Shown here: positions 15,565-25,572 of the stretch, one piece after another
How positions within the stretch are numbered: the first letter of the stretch is position 1
How the letters are laid out: every line of letters begins with the position of its first letter
Origin: Natrialba aegyptia DSM 13077
GTDB lineage: Archaea; Halobacteriota; Halobacteria; Halobacteriales; Natrialbaceae
DNA length: 64,000 nt
Assembly (NCBI RefSeq): GCF_000337535.1
Contig: NZ_AOIP01000031.1
Coordinates: forward strand, 318,703 to 382,702
Direction of reading: 5' to 3'
Notes under the pieces: generated by a model
What the model was told of the DNA's origin: nothing
Seen by the model: the letters and a program-made list of their open reading frames with translations, nothing else
The model's database searches: none
Made by a program: the position numbers and the translations under genes

Positions 15565-17597
15565 CGAGAACCACCCGCAGCGTGGCGCGCGAAGACCGCG
15601 TCGATCGATTCGTCAGGTCCCCAGTCGACGACCGAAATCCCCGCCTGTTCGAGGTCGAACCGACGGACGCGTCGGGCGACGGCCGCGAGGCGATGGCCGA
15701 CCGTTCGTTCCGCGGTCGGGTCCGGGCTCACGACCGTCACGGCGTGGCCGCCGGCGTCGAGTCGCCGGGCGATATCGGCCGCCATCGCATCGCACAGCGG
15801 CGAGAGGAGGACGATCTGCGTTTCGGCCGAGAGTCGGCGCTGAATCGTCCGAAACTGCGAGAACCAGCGACTGTTCTGGTCCGGCGGGAGCGTCTCGAAC
15901 TGCGGATGCGTCGCGAGCAACTCCTGAAACTGGATCTCGTGGTCCCGGCCGGACGCCGGCGCGAGCCAGCATGGCTCCGTCCGTCGCCGTCCAGTTCTCG
16001 AACTTACCTGTTCGCGATCGGTCGGGCCGAGTCCGGCGAGCCCGACGGTATCGCCCCCATCGAGGAGCGAGGCGGCGATTCGACCCGCCGCAGTTACCGA
16101 TCGATCGACCGCGTGCGCCCGATCCGGTGCCGGGGCGAGATACGACTGTCGCCGCGCATCGACGAGGACGACGACGCGAGCGGCCCGCTCCTCGTGGAAC
16201 TGGAGCGTCGCGAGTTCGCCCGTCTTCGCGCGACGATTCCAGTCGATACGAGAGAGCGAGTCGTTCGGCCGATACTCCCGCACCGAGTGGAAGGTCGTTC
16301 CCGTTCCGCCCTCCGCCGTCGTCAGCCGCCCGGCAAAGGCGGCTGCGGTCGTCCGAAGCGGGACCGGCGCAGCCGTCGGCCGGAGTTCAGGTTCGCAGGT
16401 GACGGTCGTCTCCGTGCCGACGAGGTACTCGCGTTCCGTCGAACGCGAGAGGTCACGCACGATCGCGAGCGCGGGATCGAACCGGTGGTTTCCACGTTGG
16501 ACGGTCACCGTATACTCGAGCGTGGCCGACTCGCCCGGCCGAAGTGCGGTCCCGAGCCGGCTCGAACCGTCCGTCACGGCGAGGCCCGCCGGAATGCCGT
16601 CGACGAACCGAAGGTCCGGGACGAAGCCCGAACCCGCGTTCGTAAGCGTGACGGTAACGTCGACGTCATCGCCGGGGTCAGGCGCGTCGTCTTCGATTGT
16701 ACGCTCGAGTTCGAGTTCGAGTTCGGGCGGCTCGAGCGCCCGGGCGAAGCCGGCGTAGCCGATACCGATGACGCCGATGAGGACGACGCCGGCCGATTCG
16801 ACGAGCGCGCCGATACCGACGGCGAGGAGAGCGACGACGCCGATACCGAGCCAGTAGTCGGTCGATCTGGTCCGTGCGTCTTGGAGGCCGTCGACGGATT
16901 CCGTCGTCGTCCGGCGCGGGGTTGGCGTCGAGTCGTCGGTCGTTCCGCGCTGGGAGTCGTATTCCGGGAGCGCAACGGTCTCGGTCTCGCCGGGGCTCGT
17001 TCCCGGAGCTGCGGAGTCAGCTTCAGTGTCGCTCCCAGCCCGGTCGTAACCGACCGACGCGATCGCGGCGGCGGTGTGTCGAACGCCCCGCTGGAAGGCA
17101 GTTTCCCCGTCGGTGATGCGCTGCAGTCGCGATCGAAGCGACCGCTTCGGCCGGTCGACCGAGTCCGAGAGGAACGCGGCGGCGATCGGATCGCCGGTCC
17201 AGGTCCCCGCTTCGATGCGGTCGGTCGCGGCCGCCACGGTGTCACCCTCGAACCGCGTGAGGACGGCCACGGCCGCCGCCCGGAGCCCGTCGACCGTCCG
17301 CCGCCCACGGGTCGTATACTCGGCGGTCGCTTGCCGAAAGTCAGCGACTGAACTCGAGAGCGACTGACCGGGAACGGGAACGTTGACTCGTCGTTCGGGC
17401 GCTGCCTCGGCGCTGTTCGGCCGGTCGCGCCGATTGGATCGCCGCCCGAGTGATCGGAGACCAACCAGGAGTGCGATCAGTGCGACGACACCGATCGCAC
17501 TGTCGGTGAGGCTGAGCTCGAGAGTCCCGGTTGCGACGGCGAGACCGCACCCGAGTGCGAGAAAGCCGAGCAGCAGCGGGATTCGTCGGACGTTCAC
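15561..17597 (-). CDS. DUF58 protein with N-terminal membrane extension
   Basis: 678 aa, about 240 residues longer than usual DUF58 proteins. Residues 5-48 are two membrane helices followed by a soluble helical region to about 240. A second pair of helices (about 245-285) precedes a beta-sandwich (ERTIEDDAPDPGDDVDVTVT) and the DUF58 core (REYRPNDSLSRIDWNRRAKT, then a vWA-like segment VVVLVDARRQ). DUF58 proteins act with MoxR ATPases in envelope or metal-centre maturation. The N-terminal part looks like the separate membrane protein that often precedes DUF58 genes, fused here in frame. The 4-bp overlaps with both neighbours define an operon. Confidence 0.85.
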   Translation of the reverse strand: MNVRRIPLLLGFLALGCGLAVATGTLELSLTDSAIGVVALIALLVGLRSLGRRSNRRDRPNSAEAAPERRVNVPVPGQSLSSSVADFRQATAEYTTRGRRTVDGLRAAAVAVLTRFEGDTVAAATDRIEAGTWTGDPIAAAFLSDSVDRPKRSLRSRLQRITDGETAFQRGVRHTAAAIASVGYDRAGSDTEADSAAPGTSPGETETVALPEYDSQRGTTDDSTPTPRRTTTESVDGLQDARTRSTDYWLGIGVVALLAVGIGALVESAGVVLIGVIGIGYAGFARALEPPELELELERTIEDDAPDPGDDVDVTVTLTNAGSGFVPDLRFVDGIPAGLAVTDGSSRLGTALRPGESATLEYTVTVQRGNHRFDPALAIVRDLSRSTEREYLVGTETTVTCEPELRPTAAPVPLRTTAAAFAGRLTTAEGGTGTTFHSVREYRPNDSLSRIDWNRRAKTGELATLQFHEERAARVVVLVDARRQSYLAPAPDRAHAVDRSVTAAGRIAASLLDGGDTVGLAGLGPTDREQVSSRTGRRRTEPCWLAPASGRDHEIQFQELLATHPQFETLPPDQNSRWFSQFRTIQRRLSAETQIVLLSPLCDAMAADIARRLDAGGHAVTVVSPDPTAERTVGHRLAAVARRVRRFDLEQAGISVVDWGPDESIDAVFARHAAGGSR

Positions 17598-18646
17598 CGA
17601 TTCTCACCGCCGTTCGGTCGTTCGGAGCGGTCCGAGTGCCCTTGCCCTGCTTGGTCCGATCCACGCTGTCCGGAAGTGTCCGGCCGGTCGGCGTCCGTCG
17701 CTGCCGACCGCTCCGAATCGGCGGCTGCCGACGCCGCCGTGTCGCCGTATTCGCGTTCGATCCGCCGAAGGATCGTGACCGCCCGGTCTTCGAGTTCGGG
17801 CGTCGACTCCGTCGAGCCGTATCGAACGTCCTCGAAGAGCCGGGTAAGTTCGTCGACGTGCTCGCGAGTCAGGCCGGCGTCGACGGCGGCGCTTGCGAAC
17901 TCGCGCGGCGTGCTCGAGTCGGGGCGGTCGACATCGAGCGGCCGGGTCATCTCGCGCCAGGCGCGGTAGATTTCGTTGTCGAGGTCGGTCGACTCGTCGA
18001 TTCGGTCGGCGGCGCGGCCGGCGGCGGTACCGACCGCAGCAGCGTCTGCGCTTCGGGTCGCATCCTCGTCCTGCACCGTGGCTGTTGCCGTGCCGTCGTC
18101 CGTCCCGGATCCGCGGGAGAGCAACACGCCGCCGACGAAAATCGTCGTAATGATAGCAAGCGCGGCAAATAACGGATTGGTCGGGAACACGTCGCTGGCC
18201 TCGCCGTCACCGCTTCCCGGAGCGGCGGGGGTCCCCGAGCCGGCGCTCCGATTCAGCATTTCGGCGGGACCGCTCGCCATATCGAACTCGAGAAAGGAGA
18301 GGAGGAGAATTCCGCCGAGTGCGGCGAGGAGGGCAACGGCGATCAACGAGACGGCCTCGCGTCGGTTGGCGAGGAGATACCAGACGAGTGCGATCACGAC
18401 GATGATGAGGAGCGCGTAGAAGAGGTACTCGAGAAACGGCGGCACGCCGCCACCGCTCGGGACGTCGTTCGGGGAACCCGGTTGGTCGACGATACCCTCG
18501 GTGCCGGTTCCGGCACCGCTTCCGGCGGAGCTGCCGCCCGAGCCGCCGGTATCGATCGGCGTATCGATCGTCGCCGCTGCGAGTGCAATCGCGACGATAC
18601 CGCCGAGTGCGGCGGCGACTCGGACGAGGAGGTCGTTTCGGGACAC
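17594..18646 (-). CDS. DUF4129 (transglutaminase-associated) membrane protein
   Basis: 350 aa. A signal-anchor-like N-terminus (about 8-24) is followed by a Gly/Ser-rich stretch, membrane helices at about 68-90, 95-116 and 162-182, then a cytoplasmic helical domain. The latter has the DUF4129 pattern IYRAWREMTRPLDV, then REFASAAVDAGLTREHVDEL and RLFEDVRYGS. First gene of the three-gene operon ending at 14785. The usual partners, a MoxR ATPase and a transglutaminase, are not in this window. Likely role: extracytoplasmic protein processing or envelope assembly (inference). Confidence 0.85.
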   Translation of the reverse strand: MSRNDLLVRVAAALGGIVAIALAAATIDTPIDTGGSGGSSAGSGAGTGTEGIVDQPGSPNDVPSGGGVPPFLEYLFYALLIIVVIALVWYLLANRREAVSLIAVALLAALGGILLLSFLEFDMASGPAEMLNRSAGSGTPAAPGSGDGEASDVFPTNPLFAALAIITTIFVGGVLLSRGSGTDDGTATATVQDEDATRSADAAAVGTAAGRAADRIDESTDLDNEIYRAWREMTRPLDVDRPDSSTPREFASAAVDAGLTREHVDELTRLFEDVRYGSTESTPELEDRAVTILRRIEREYGDTAASAAADSERSAATDADRPDTSGQRGSDQAGQGHSDRSERPNGGENR

Positions 18647-18845
18647 CAGTTTCGGGGACGTTGTGTCGCATCAGTAATAAGTGGGTCCATCGACCGCGGG
18701 ATCGGTTCACAGGGAGGTCGGACCCCGATAGAACGTCGTCCGGCGGATAACGCGGGGCACACTCGCCTGCGTAACCGAGCGGTTGCCGGTGCCTTTCGTT
18801 GCCCTTAAGTACCAGACGGGGGTACGTTCGATTGCGATACGTGTA

Positions 18846-18859
18846 GGGGAGCAGTCCCC
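18846..18859 (+). other. Short hairpin upstream of tRNA-Ser
   Basis: GGGGA/TCCCC with a GCAG tetraloop, 32 bp before the tRNA. A CTTAAG-type box just upstream (about 18806) would place the hairpin at the start of the precursor transcript. It could be a 5'-leader structure of the tRNA-Ser/S13 transcript. Confidence 0.35.
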
Positions 18860-18890
18860 GAGTCCGAACGGGCGATGATAGAGACACGGT

Positions 18891-18973
18891 GTCGTGGTAG
18901 CCAAGCGGCCCAAGGCGCATGGTTGCTAACCATGTGGCGTCAAGCCTCCGGGGTTCAAATCCCCGCCACGACG
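18891..18973 (+). tRNA. tRNA-Ser (anticodon GCT)
   Basis: An 83-nt class II tRNA with a long variable arm. The acceptor stem GTCGTGG/CCACGAC has discriminator G. The anticodon stem ATGG/CCAT encloses TTGCTAA, so the anticodon is GCT and reads AGC/AGU. The T arm has GGTTCAAATC. It lies 71 bp upstream of rps13 on the same strand and is probably cotranscribed with it. Confidence 0.96.
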
Positions 18974-19044
18974 TCGGATACCCGAGACTGGCACTCTTCG
19001 CCAGTCGATTGCACCGCTGCAGACCAGACACAGATACACGACAT

Positions 19045-19563
19045 ATGAGCGCGGAAGAACCCCAAGAGCAAGAGGACGAAGACCTTCAGTACTTCGTCCG
19101 TATCGGTCAAACCGACCTTGACGGGACGAAGTCCGTCGAGCGCTCGCTCTCGGAGATGAACGGGATCGGTCGCCGAACCGCCCGACTCATCGCCGAGAAA
19201 GCGGGCGTCGATCGAACGGCAACGTTCGGCCGACTCGACGACGACGTCATCGACGAGGTCGTTTCACTCGTAGAGAACTACGCCGACGAAGTCCCCGACT
19301 GGCTCAACAACCGCCAGCACGACTTCTACACCGGCGAAACAACCCACGAGATCGGCAACGATCTCCAGCTGAGTCGTCAACACGACATCAACCGGATGAA
19401 GATGATCGACTCCTACAAAGGCACGCGCCACAAGCGCGGCCAGAAGGTTCGCGGTCAGCGTACCAAGTCCACCGGTCGAACGGAGGGCACCATCGGAGTC
19501 AACGTCGAAGAGATCCGCGAAGAAGCGGCCGAAGAAGCCGCCGAAGAGGAGGGGGAGGACTAA
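19045..19563 (+). CDS. rps13: 30S ribosomal protein S13
   Basis: 172 aa. Core S13p segments are plain: [20 protein letters not shown], the helix-two-turns-helix [19 protein letters not shown], and the C-terminal basic tail [20 protein letters not shown], which reaches the decoding site. The last 20 residues form an acidic halophile-specific extension. First gene of the rps13-rps4-rps11-rpoD operon; its stop TAA shares one base with the start of rps4. The ATG after ACACGACAT is the only start consistent with family length. Confidence 0.97.
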   Translation: MSAEEPQEQEDEDLQYFVRIGQTDLDGTKSVERSLSEMNGIGRRTARLIAEKAGVDRTATFGRLDDDVIDEVVSLVENYADEVPDWLNNRQHDFYTGETTHEIGNDLQLSRQHDINRMKMIDSYKGTRHKRGQKVRGQRTKSTGRTEGTIGVNVEEIREEAAEEAAEEEGED

Positions 19564-20084
19564 TGCCACTCGGCACCGACACCAAGCAGTACGAGACGCC
19601 GAATCACCCCTACCAGGGTGAACGCATCACCACCGAACACTCCCTGCTCGACCGCTACGGCCTGAAAAACAAAGAGGAACTCTGGCGCGCGCAGTCCCAG
19701 CTTCGCTCCTACCGGCGCGAGGCCCGCGACCTGCTCGGCCAGGCCCAGGGCGACGAAGCCGTTATCCGTCGCTCCGAGGAATTCCTCGGACGGCTCAAAC
19801 GCGTCGGCATTCTGGACGAGGCGGACGAACTCGGTGACGTCCTCTCGCTCGAAATCGAGGACGTCCTCGAACGTCGCCTCCAGACGGTCGTCTACCGCAA
19901 GGGACTCGCAAACACGACCCAGCAGGCGCGACAGTTCGTCTCCCACGGCCACATCGTCGTCGGAGACCAGCGCCAGCGAATCCCATCGTACGTCGTCGAC
20001 GTCGACGAGGAAGACCTCGTTGCCTTCGACGAGAACAGTCCACTCGCGGACGAACTCCACCCGGAGCGGGCGGAGGGTCAGTAA
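19563..20084 (+). CDS. rps4: 30S ribosomal protein S4
   Basis: 173 aa. The archaeal S4 pattern includes the S4 RNA-binding fold near residues 105-150 ([20 protein letters not shown] followed by [20 protein letters not shown]). It starts at the last base of the S13 stop, so it is coupled to it. S4 is an assembly initiator of the small subunit. Confidence 0.97.
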   Translation: MPLGTDTKQYETPNHPYQGERITTEHSLLDRYGLKNKEELWRAQSQLRSYRREARDLLGQAQGDEAVIRRSEEFLGRLKRVGILDEADELGDVLSLEIEDVLERRLQTVVYRKGLANTTQQARQFVSHGHIVVGDQRQRIPSYVVDVDEEDLVAFDENSPLADELHPERAEGQ

Positions 20085-20085
20085 C

Positions 20086-20475
20086 ATGAGTCAGGACGAC
20101 GAAAAGTGGGGCGTAGCCCACGTGCACGCATCGTTTAACAACACCATCATGACCGTGACGGACCTCACGGGCTCGGAGACCATCACCAAGTCCTCCGGCG
20201 GGACGGCCGTCAAGCAAAACCGCGACGAGGCCTCGCCCTACGCCGCGATGCAGATGGCCGAATCCGTCGCCGAGGAAGTCAAGGCCGCCGGTATCACGGG
20301 CCTGCACGTTCGCGTTCGCGGCCCCGGTGGCAACCTCCAGAAGTCCCCCGGTCCCGGCGCGCAGGCGACGATCCGTGCGCTCGCCCGCTCGGGCATCGAG
20401 ATCGGGCGCATCGAGGACGTCACGCCGATCCCACACGACGGATCGCGCGCACCGAAAGGCAAGGGCGGCTACTAG
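20086..20475 (+). CDS. rps11: 30S ribosomal protein S11
   Basis: 129 aa. Family motifs: [37 protein letters not shown], and the C-terminal [19 protein letters not shown], which is essentially invariant in archaea. It binds 16S rRNA at the platform. It starts one base after the S4 stop. Confidence 0.97.
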   Translation: MSQDDEKWGVAHVHASFNNTIMTVTDLTGSETITKSSGGTAVKQNRDEASPYAAMQMAESVAEEVKAAGITGLHVRVRGPGGNLQKSPGPGAQATIRALARSGIEIGRIEDVTPIPHDGSRAPKGKGGY

Positions 20476-20478
20476 ACC

Positions 20479-21228
20479 ATGAGTGTAGCGTACGACGTCG
20501 AGTTCGTCGAACGCGAGGACCGAGACGCCCGGTTCCTCGTCCGCGGCATCACGCCCGCGTTTGCCAACGGCATCCGTCGCGCGATGCTCGCCGACGTGCC
20601 GACGATGGCGATCGACACCGTTCGGTTCGTGGAGAACTCGTCGGTCATGTTCGACGAGCAACTCGCACTTCGGCTCGGGCTCGTCCCGCTTTCGACCCCG
20701 CCCGAAGGCGAGTTCGGTGAGGACGATACCGTCACGCTCTCGATCGACGTCGAAGGGCCAGCGACCGCCTACTCGGGCGATCTCATCTCGAGCGACGAAC
20801 TCGTCCAGCCCGCAGACGAGAACGTGCCGATCATCGACCTCAAAGACGATCAGCGTCTCGAGGCCGAGGCAGACGCCGTTCTCGACCGCGGCAAGGACCA
20901 CGCCAAACACCAGGGCGGTGTCGCAGTCGGCTACCGCCACCTGCAGCGTGTCGCCGCCGTCGAGGATCTCCCCGAGTTCGAAGACTCCGAGAGTCGGATC
21001 GTCCGCGGCGTGATCGAGGACGACGGCGAACTCGTTCCCACGAGCGAGTTCGACCACGACCTCTCGAACCGCTATCCGGGCAAGGACGTGACCGTCGAGG
21101 ACGTGCCGAACGCCTTCGTCTTCCACGTCGAGACCGACGGCTCGTTCACGGTCGAAGACCTGGTCACCCGCGCCGCCGAGACCATCGAATCTCGCGCGAC
21201 TGAACTCGAAGACGCAGTACAGCTATAG
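20479..21228 (+). CDS. rpoD: DNA-directed RNA polymerase subunit D
   Basis: 249 aa, the archaeal homologue of bacterial alpha and eukaryotic RPB3. The dimerisation segment [20 protein letters not shown] is at about 17-36. The inserted domain (residues about 90-125) lacks the Cys set of iron-sulfur-containing D subunits, as usual in haloarchaea. It pairs with subunit L as assembly platform. It starts 3 bp after rps11 in the same operon. Confidence 0.95.
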   Translation: MSVAYDVEFVEREDRDARFLVRGITPAFANGIRRAMLADVPTMAIDTVRFVENSSVMFDEQLALRLGLVPLSTPPEGEFGEDDTVTLSIDVEGPATAYSGDLISSDELVQPADENVPIIDLKDDQRLEAEADAVLDRGKDHAKHQGGVAVGYRHLQRVAAVEDLPEFEDSESRIVRGVIEDDGELVPTSEFDHDLSNRYPGKDVTVEDVPNAFVFHVETDGSFTVEDLVTRAAETIESRATELEDAVQL

Positions 21229-21372
21229 AGCAAATGATCCGACGCCCCCGATCCAACCGATACGAACGCGGACCGGCTGTCAGCGCCGCGAGCGACGAGA
21301 CTGGCACCGGCTCGCGTATTCAAGCTGGAATCGAAAGGGGTTTGAAGGGGCGACGGATAGACGAGAGTGCGA

Positions 21373-21457
21373 GCAGGGATAGCCAAGTCAGGCCAACGGC
21401 GCAGCGTTCAGGGCGCTGTCTCGTAGGAGTCCGCAGGTTCAAATCCTGCTCCCTGCA
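21373..21457 (+). tRNA. tRNA-Leu (anticodon CAG)
   Basis: An 85-nt class II tRNA. The acceptor stem GCAGGGA/TCCCTGC has discriminator A. The anticodon stem CAGCG/CGCTG encloses TTCAGGG, so the anticodon is CAG and reads CUG. It has a long variable arm and GGTTCAAATC in the T arm. It lies between rpoD and rpl18e, the conserved archaeal position, and is likely processed from the ribosomal-protein transcript. Confidence 0.96.
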
Positions 21458-21583
21458 TCAGTTCTCGTCCGTCGACCGGTGTGTTGACGATCGCGATGCC
21501 AATGGCGATTACGATCGCTATCGTCATCGTCACCGTCACCGCAATCCCGGTCGACGATCTCTCGTATCGGAACTCGATTCCAC

Positions 21584-21610
21584 TCGACACAGTACTCAAT
21601 TCTGTGTCGA
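21584..21610 (+). promoter_or_regulatory. Perfect 9-bp hairpin before rpl18e
   Basis: TCGACACAG and CTGTGTCGA are exact inverse repeats around a 9-nt loop. They end 24 bases before the L18e ATG and just upstream of its GGAGG. A stem this close to a Shine-Dalgarno can be a translational control site or an RNA processing site between the tRNA and the mRNA. Function not shown. Confidence 0.5.
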
Positions 21611-21633
21611 TCTCGCAGATTTGGAGGAAACCA

Positions 21634-21987
21634 ATGAGTAGCAAGACCAATCCGAGGCTCAACGATCTTATCGCCGAGCTGAAGTCGACGTCCCGAAAAG
21701 CGGACGCCGACGTCTGGCAGGACATTGCGGATCGTCTCGAAAAGCCCCGGCGCACCCACGCAGAGGTAAACCTGGGCCGTATCGAACGATACGCACGCGA
21801 AGAAGAGACCGTCGTCGTTCCCGGCAAGGTGCTGGGATCGGGCGCACTACAGAAGAACGTGACCGTCGCCGCCGTCGATTTCTCCTCGTCCGCAGAGACG
21901 AAGATCGACCAGGTCGGCGAGTCAGTACCGCTCGAGCACGTGCTCGAAGAAAACCCAGACGGCTCCGACGTACGGGTGATTCGATGA
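21634..21987 (+). CDS. rpl18e: 50S ribosomal protein L18e
   Basis: 117 aa from ATG 21634, which follows a good Shine-Dalgarno (GGAGG 7 nt upstream), unusual among the mostly leaderless genes here. The frame is open further upstream but has no support. Motifs: [40 protein letters not shown]. First protein gene of the rpl18e-rpl13-rps9-rpoN-rpoK-eno-rps2 operon. Confidence 0.96.
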   Translation: MSSKTNPRLNDLIAELKSTSRKADADVWQDIADRLEKPRRTHAEVNLGRIERYAREEETVVVPGKVLGSGALQKNVTVAAVDFSSSAETKIDQVGESVPLEHVLEENPDGSDVRVIR

Positions 21988-22439
21988 GTGCAAGTATCGC
22001 AGAGTTCGACGCAGATATCGTCGTCGACGCCCGCGACTGTATTCTCGGTCGTATCGCCAGCCAGGTCGCCCAGCGCGCCCTGGACGGCGACCGCGTCGCG
22101 ATCGTCAACGCCGAAGACGCCGTGATCACCGGCGACAAGGAAGATATCTTCGGCACCTACCGCAAGCGGCTCCAGCTCAGCTCCGATAGCGGGCCGTACT
22201 ACCCGAAACGGCCGGACACGATCTTCAAGCGCTCCGTTCGCGGCATGCTTCCGTACAAGAAGCCCCGCGGTCGCGAAGCGCTCGACAACGTCCGCGTCTA
22301 CGTCGGCAATCCCTACGAAGACGATGACGAACTCGAGGCCGACATCCTCGAAGGAACGTCGCTGGACCGACTTTCGAACATTCGCTTCGTCCACCTGGGC
22401 GAAGTCTCAGACCAACTCGGTGCTAACGTTACATGGTAA
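21984..22439 (+). CDS. rpl13: 50S ribosomal protein L13
   Basis: 151 aa. Recognisable L13 features: [57 protein letters not shown]. Overlaps L18e by 4 bp and rps9 by 7 bp, so translation is coupled along the operon. Confidence 0.97.
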   Translation: MSASIAEFDADIVVDARDCILGRIASQVAQRALDGDRVAIVNAEDAVITGDKEDIFGTYRKRLQLSSDSGPYYPKRPDTIFKRSVRGMLPYKKPRGREALDNVRVYVGNPYEDDDELEADILEGTSLDRLSNIRFVHLGEVSDQLGANVTW

Positions 22440-22831
22440 CCAATACGAGTGGCAAGAAGAAGACGGCCGTCGCCCGCGCAACCGTTCGCGAGGGCGAGGG
22501 TCGCGTCCGTATCAACTCGAAGCCAGTCGAACTGGTCGAACCCGAGATGTCCCGGCTCAAGATGCTAGAGCCGTTCCGCATCGCAGGCGACGACCTGCGT
22601 GACGGCGTGGACATCGAAGTCCACGTCGAGGGTGGCGGTATCAGCGGCCAGGCAGACGCCGTCCGCACCGCCATCGCACGCGGCATCGTCCAGCACGCGA
22701 ACGACGCCGAACTCCGCGATGCGTTCATGGAGTTCGATCGCTCGCTGCTGGTCAACGACGTTCGACAGTCCGAACCAAAGAAGTGGGGCGGCCCGGGCGC
22801 TCGGGCGCGCTACCAGAAGTCCTACCGCTAA
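22433..22831 (+). CDS. rps9: 30S ribosomal protein S9
   Basis: 132 aa. Starts with the typical [20 protein letters not shown] and ends in the invariant basic tail [10 protein letters not shown] that reaches the P-site tRNA. The ATG lies inside the end of rpl13. Confidence 0.97.
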   Translation: MVTNTSGKKKTAVARATVREGEGRVRINSKPVELVEPEMSRLKMLEPFRIAGDDLRDGVDIEVHVEGGGISGQADAVRTAIARGIVQHANDAELRDAFMEFDRSLLVNDVRQSEPKKWGGPGARARYQKSYR

Positions 22832-22843
22832 GGTGATTCAAGC

Positions 22844-23038
22844 ATGATGGTACCGGTTCGGTGTTTCACCTGTGGCACGGTCGTCGGCGAACACTGGGAG
22901 GAGTTCGACGAACGAGCAAACGAGGGCGACGAGGACCCCGAGAAGGTCCTCGACGAACTCGGAGTCGACCGCTACTGCTGTCGGCGGATGCTCGTCAGTC
23001 ACACTGACCTGGTTGACGTCGTCTCCCCCTATCAGTAA
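22844..23038 (+). CDS. rpoN: DNA-directed RNA polymerase subunit N
   Basis: 64 aa. The zinc-binding pattern CFTCGTVVG near the start and RYCCRRM near the end gives the CxxC...CC set of RPB10/RpoN. A second Met follows immediately (22847) and is an equally good start. Part of the D-L-N-P assembly platform. Confidence 0.96.
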   Translation: MMVPVRCFTCGTVVGEHWEEFDERANEGDEDPEKVLDELGVDRYCCRRMLVSHTDLVDVVSPYQ

Positions 23039-23040
23039 CC

Positions 23041-23217
23041 ATGCAACAACAGCACCACAATCGTTACGAGAAAGCCCGTATCCTCGGTGCGCGAGCGCTG
23101 CAGGTCTCCTACGGCGCGCCGGTGTTGATCGAGACCGAGCAGACCGAGCCGATCCTGATCGCCGCGGAGGAGTACGATGCCGGTGTCTTGCCGTTTACCG
23201 TCAAGCGAGGCGAGTAA
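23041..23217 (+). CDS. rpoK: DNA-directed RNA polymerase subunit K
   Basis: 58 aa: [20 protein letters not shown], then [11 protein letters not shown], ending LPFTVKRGE. This is the archaeal omega/RPB6 core ([14 protein letters not shown]), which clamps the largest subunit's C-terminal region. It lies 2 bp after rpoN and 3 bp before eno. Confidence 0.95.
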   Translation: MQQQHHNRYEKARILGARALQVSYGAPVLIETEQTEPILIAAEEYDAGVLPFTVKRGE

Positions 23218-23220
23218 CCA

Positions 23221-24426
23221 ATGACGCTCATCACCGACGTTCGACTCCGACGCGTGCTCGACTCGCGGGGCAATCCGACGGTCGAGGCGGACGTGCTCAC
23301 CGAGAGCGGTGGGTTCGGTCGCGCTGCAGCGCCAAGCGGTGCCAGTACCGGCGAGTACGAAGCCGTCGAGCGACCGCCCGGCGAGGCAATCGCCGCTGCC
23401 CGTGAACACGCCGTTCCGCGGCTCGTGGGAGAGGCGTACGCCGGCAACCAGCGCGAGGTCGATGCACTGTTGCACGCCGCAGATGGCACTGACGACTTCT
23501 CGAAACTCGGCGCAAACAGCGCTGTCGCCATCTCGATGGCTGCTGCAAAGGCCGGGGCCGACGTGCTCGGTGCACCGCTGTTCCAGCATCTGGGTGGCAC
23601 CTTCCGCGGCGAGAACTTCCCGATTCCACTCGGCAACGTCGTCGGCGGTGGCGAACACGCCGCCGACGCAACGGATATCCAGGAGTTCCTCGCGGCACCC
23701 GTCGGCGCACCGAGCGTCGAAGACGCCGTCTTCGCGAACGCAGCCGTCCACGCCGCTATCGCCGACCTACTCGCAGAACGCGATCACCCCTGCGGCAAGG
23801 GCGACGAAGGCGCGTGGGCCCCCTCGATCGACGATGAGGAGGCGTTCGAGATCGTCGACGAAGCGGTCTCGGCCGTCGAAGACGAAGTCGGTTTCGAGAT
23901 CGGATTCGGGCTCGACGTCGCCGGCGCGGAGCTGTACGACGCCGACTCCGGAACCTACGAGTTCAGCGATACTACTCGCGACACGGACGAACAGATCGCG
24001 TACATCGCCGACCTCGTCGAAGAGTACGACCTCGTGTACGTCGAGGACCCGCTCGACGAGGACGACTACGAGGCCTTTGCCGACCTGACCGATCGAGTCG
24101 GCGACCAGACGCTGATCTGCGGCGACGATCTGTTCGTCACCAACACGGATCGCCTCCGCGAGGGAATCGAGCAGGACGCAGCCAACAGTATCCTGATCAA
24201 GCCGAACCAGATCGGCACGCTGACCGACGCCTTCGACGCGATCGAACTCGCGACCGCAAACGGCTACGATTCGGTCGTCTCGCACCGCTCGGGCGAAACG
24301 GAGGACACGACGATCGCACACCTCGCCGTCGCGACCGACGCTCCCTTCATCAAGACGGGTGCCGTCGGCGGCGAGCGAACCGCAAAGCTCAACGAGCTCA
24401 TCAGAATCGCAGACGACGCGACATGA
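23221..24426 (+). CDS. eno: Enolase
   Basis: 401 aa. Motifs: the N-terminal [12 protein letters not shown] (SRGNPT loop), [11 protein letters not shown], the second-metal region [20 protein letters not shown], and the catalytic Lys in [11 protein letters not shown] followed by [10 protein letters not shown]. It interconverts 2-phosphoglycerate and phosphoenolpyruvate with Mg2+. It sits inside the ribosomal-protein operon, as in other haloarchaea, overlapping rps2 by 4 bp. Confidence 0.97.
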   Translation: MTLITDVRLRRVLDSRGNPTVEADVLTESGGFGRAAAPSGASTGEYEAVERPPGEAIAAAREHAVPRLVGEAYAGNQREVDALLHAADGTDDFSKLGANSAVAISMAAAKAGADVLGAPLFQHLGGTFRGENFPIPLGNVVGGGEHAADATDIQEFLAAPVGAPSVEDAVFANAAVHAAIADLLAERDHPCGKGDEGAWAPSIDDEEAFEIVDEAVSAVEDEVGFEIGFGLDVAGAELYDADSGTYEFSDTTRDTDEQIAYIADLVEEYDLVYVEDPLDEDDYEAFADLTDRVGDQTLICGDDLFVTNTDRLREGIEQDAANSILIKPNQIGTLTDAFDAIELATANGYDSVVSHRSGETEDTTIAHLAVATDAPFIKTGAVGGERTAKLNELIRIADDAT

Positions 24427-25232
24427 CAGATAACGATACGACCCAGGAAGGGCTCGACGCTGCCGAAGAGGAGATCGAGGAGGAGCCAGCCGAGGGCGCT
24501 GGTCCCGCCGCAGATCCCGACGAGGAGGTCGAGCCAGTTGACGAACAGTCCGCCACCGCCGAGGCCGACGAGGCCGACGCCGCGGCAGAACCAACCGACG
24601 AGGAGGAAGCATCCGGCCCGACCCTCGACGACGACGTGATGTCCGACGAGGAGGCCGACCTGCTCATCCCCGTCGAGGACTACCTCGGCGCTGGCGTCCA
24701 CATCGGGACCCAGCAAAAGACCAACGACATGGAGCGGTTCATCCACCGCGTCCGGACCGACGGACTCTACGTCCTCGACGTTTCGAAGACCGACAGCCGT
24801 ATCCGCACGGCTGCGGACTTCCTCTCGAACTACAACCCGGAGCAGATCCTGGTCACGTCGAGCCGCCAGTACGGGCGCTTCCCGGCGGAGAAGTTCGCCG
24901 AAGCCGTGGGCGCTCGTGCTCGCACCGGCCGCTTCATCCCGGGCACGCTGACGAATCCGAAGTACGACGGCTACATCGAACCCGACGTTGTCGTTGTCAC
25001 TGACCCGATCGGCGACGCCCAGGCCGTCAAGGAGGCCATCACGGTCGGTATTCCAGTCATCGCGATGTGTGACTCGAACAACCAAGTCAGCAACGTCGAC
25101 CTCGTCGTTCCGACGAACAACAAGGGTCGAAAGGCCCTTTCGGTCGTCTACTGGCTGCTCGCAAACGAGGTTCTCGACCGCCGCGGTGCCGAGCCGTCCT
25201 ACTCGCTCGAGGACTTCGAAAGCGGCGTCTAG
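24423..25232 (+). CDS. rps2: 30S ribosomal protein S2
   Basis: 269 aa. The S2 core starts at about residue 75 ([20 protein letters not shown]) and includes [19 protein letters not shown] and [18 protein letters not shown]. It carries a long N-terminal Glu/Asp/Ala extension of about 70 residues, typical of haloarchaea and longer than in other archaea. Last gene of the operon. Confidence 0.96.
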   Translation: MTDNDTTQEGLDAAEEEIEEEPAEGAGPAADPDEEVEPVDEQSATAEADEADAAAEPTDEEEASGPTLDDDVMSDEEADLLIPVEDYLGAGVHIGTQQKTNDMERFIHRVRTDGLYVLDVSKTDSRIRTAADFLSNYNPEQILVTSSRQYGRFPAEKFAEAVGARARTGRFIPGTLTNPKYDGYIEPDVVVVTDPIGDAQAVKEAITVGIPVIAMCDSNNQVSNVDLVVPTNNKGRKALSVVYWLLANEVLDRRGAEPSYSLEDFESGV

Positions 25233-25352
25233 ATTCGGTTTTCGAATCGAACTGTTCCGTCTCAGTTTCCTTGCTTCTCACGCAGGTCGCGTCGAGTGTC
25301 TGTCTTCGAGCGAAGAAGTTAGGTGTGGCCCCCGACGAGTTCAGGTATACAG

Positions 25353-25481
25353 ATGTCAGACTGGCTGTTTACCGCGGAAGAAGAGCGGCTTTCACCGGCC
25401 GTCGTGTTCGCAACGGCGGGGTTGATCGCGGTTTTCGCGCTGGGACTGGTCTATCGCGGGCTGGCGGTCGTGCTGTTCTGA
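25353..25481 (+). CDS. 42-aa single-pass membrane protein
   Basis: Reads MSDWLFTAEEERLSPA, then a hydrophobic helix VVFATAGLIAVFALGLVYRG and LAVVLF; 42 aa. It has an acidic cytoplasmic head and one transmembrane segment. It follows rps2 by 120 bp. The ATG, acidic bias and clean hydrophobic segment make it likely real; function unknown. Confidence 0.6.
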   Translation: MSDWLFTAEEERLSPAVVFATAGLIAVFALGLVYRGLAVVLF

Positions 25482-25572
25482 GCACCCGGCAGTCGCAATT
25501 GCCGATCACGGACTGAGCCGGCAAGTGGCTGTACGCCAGTGATAGCGCCGAGATTCCACGAGTTCAGTTCGG

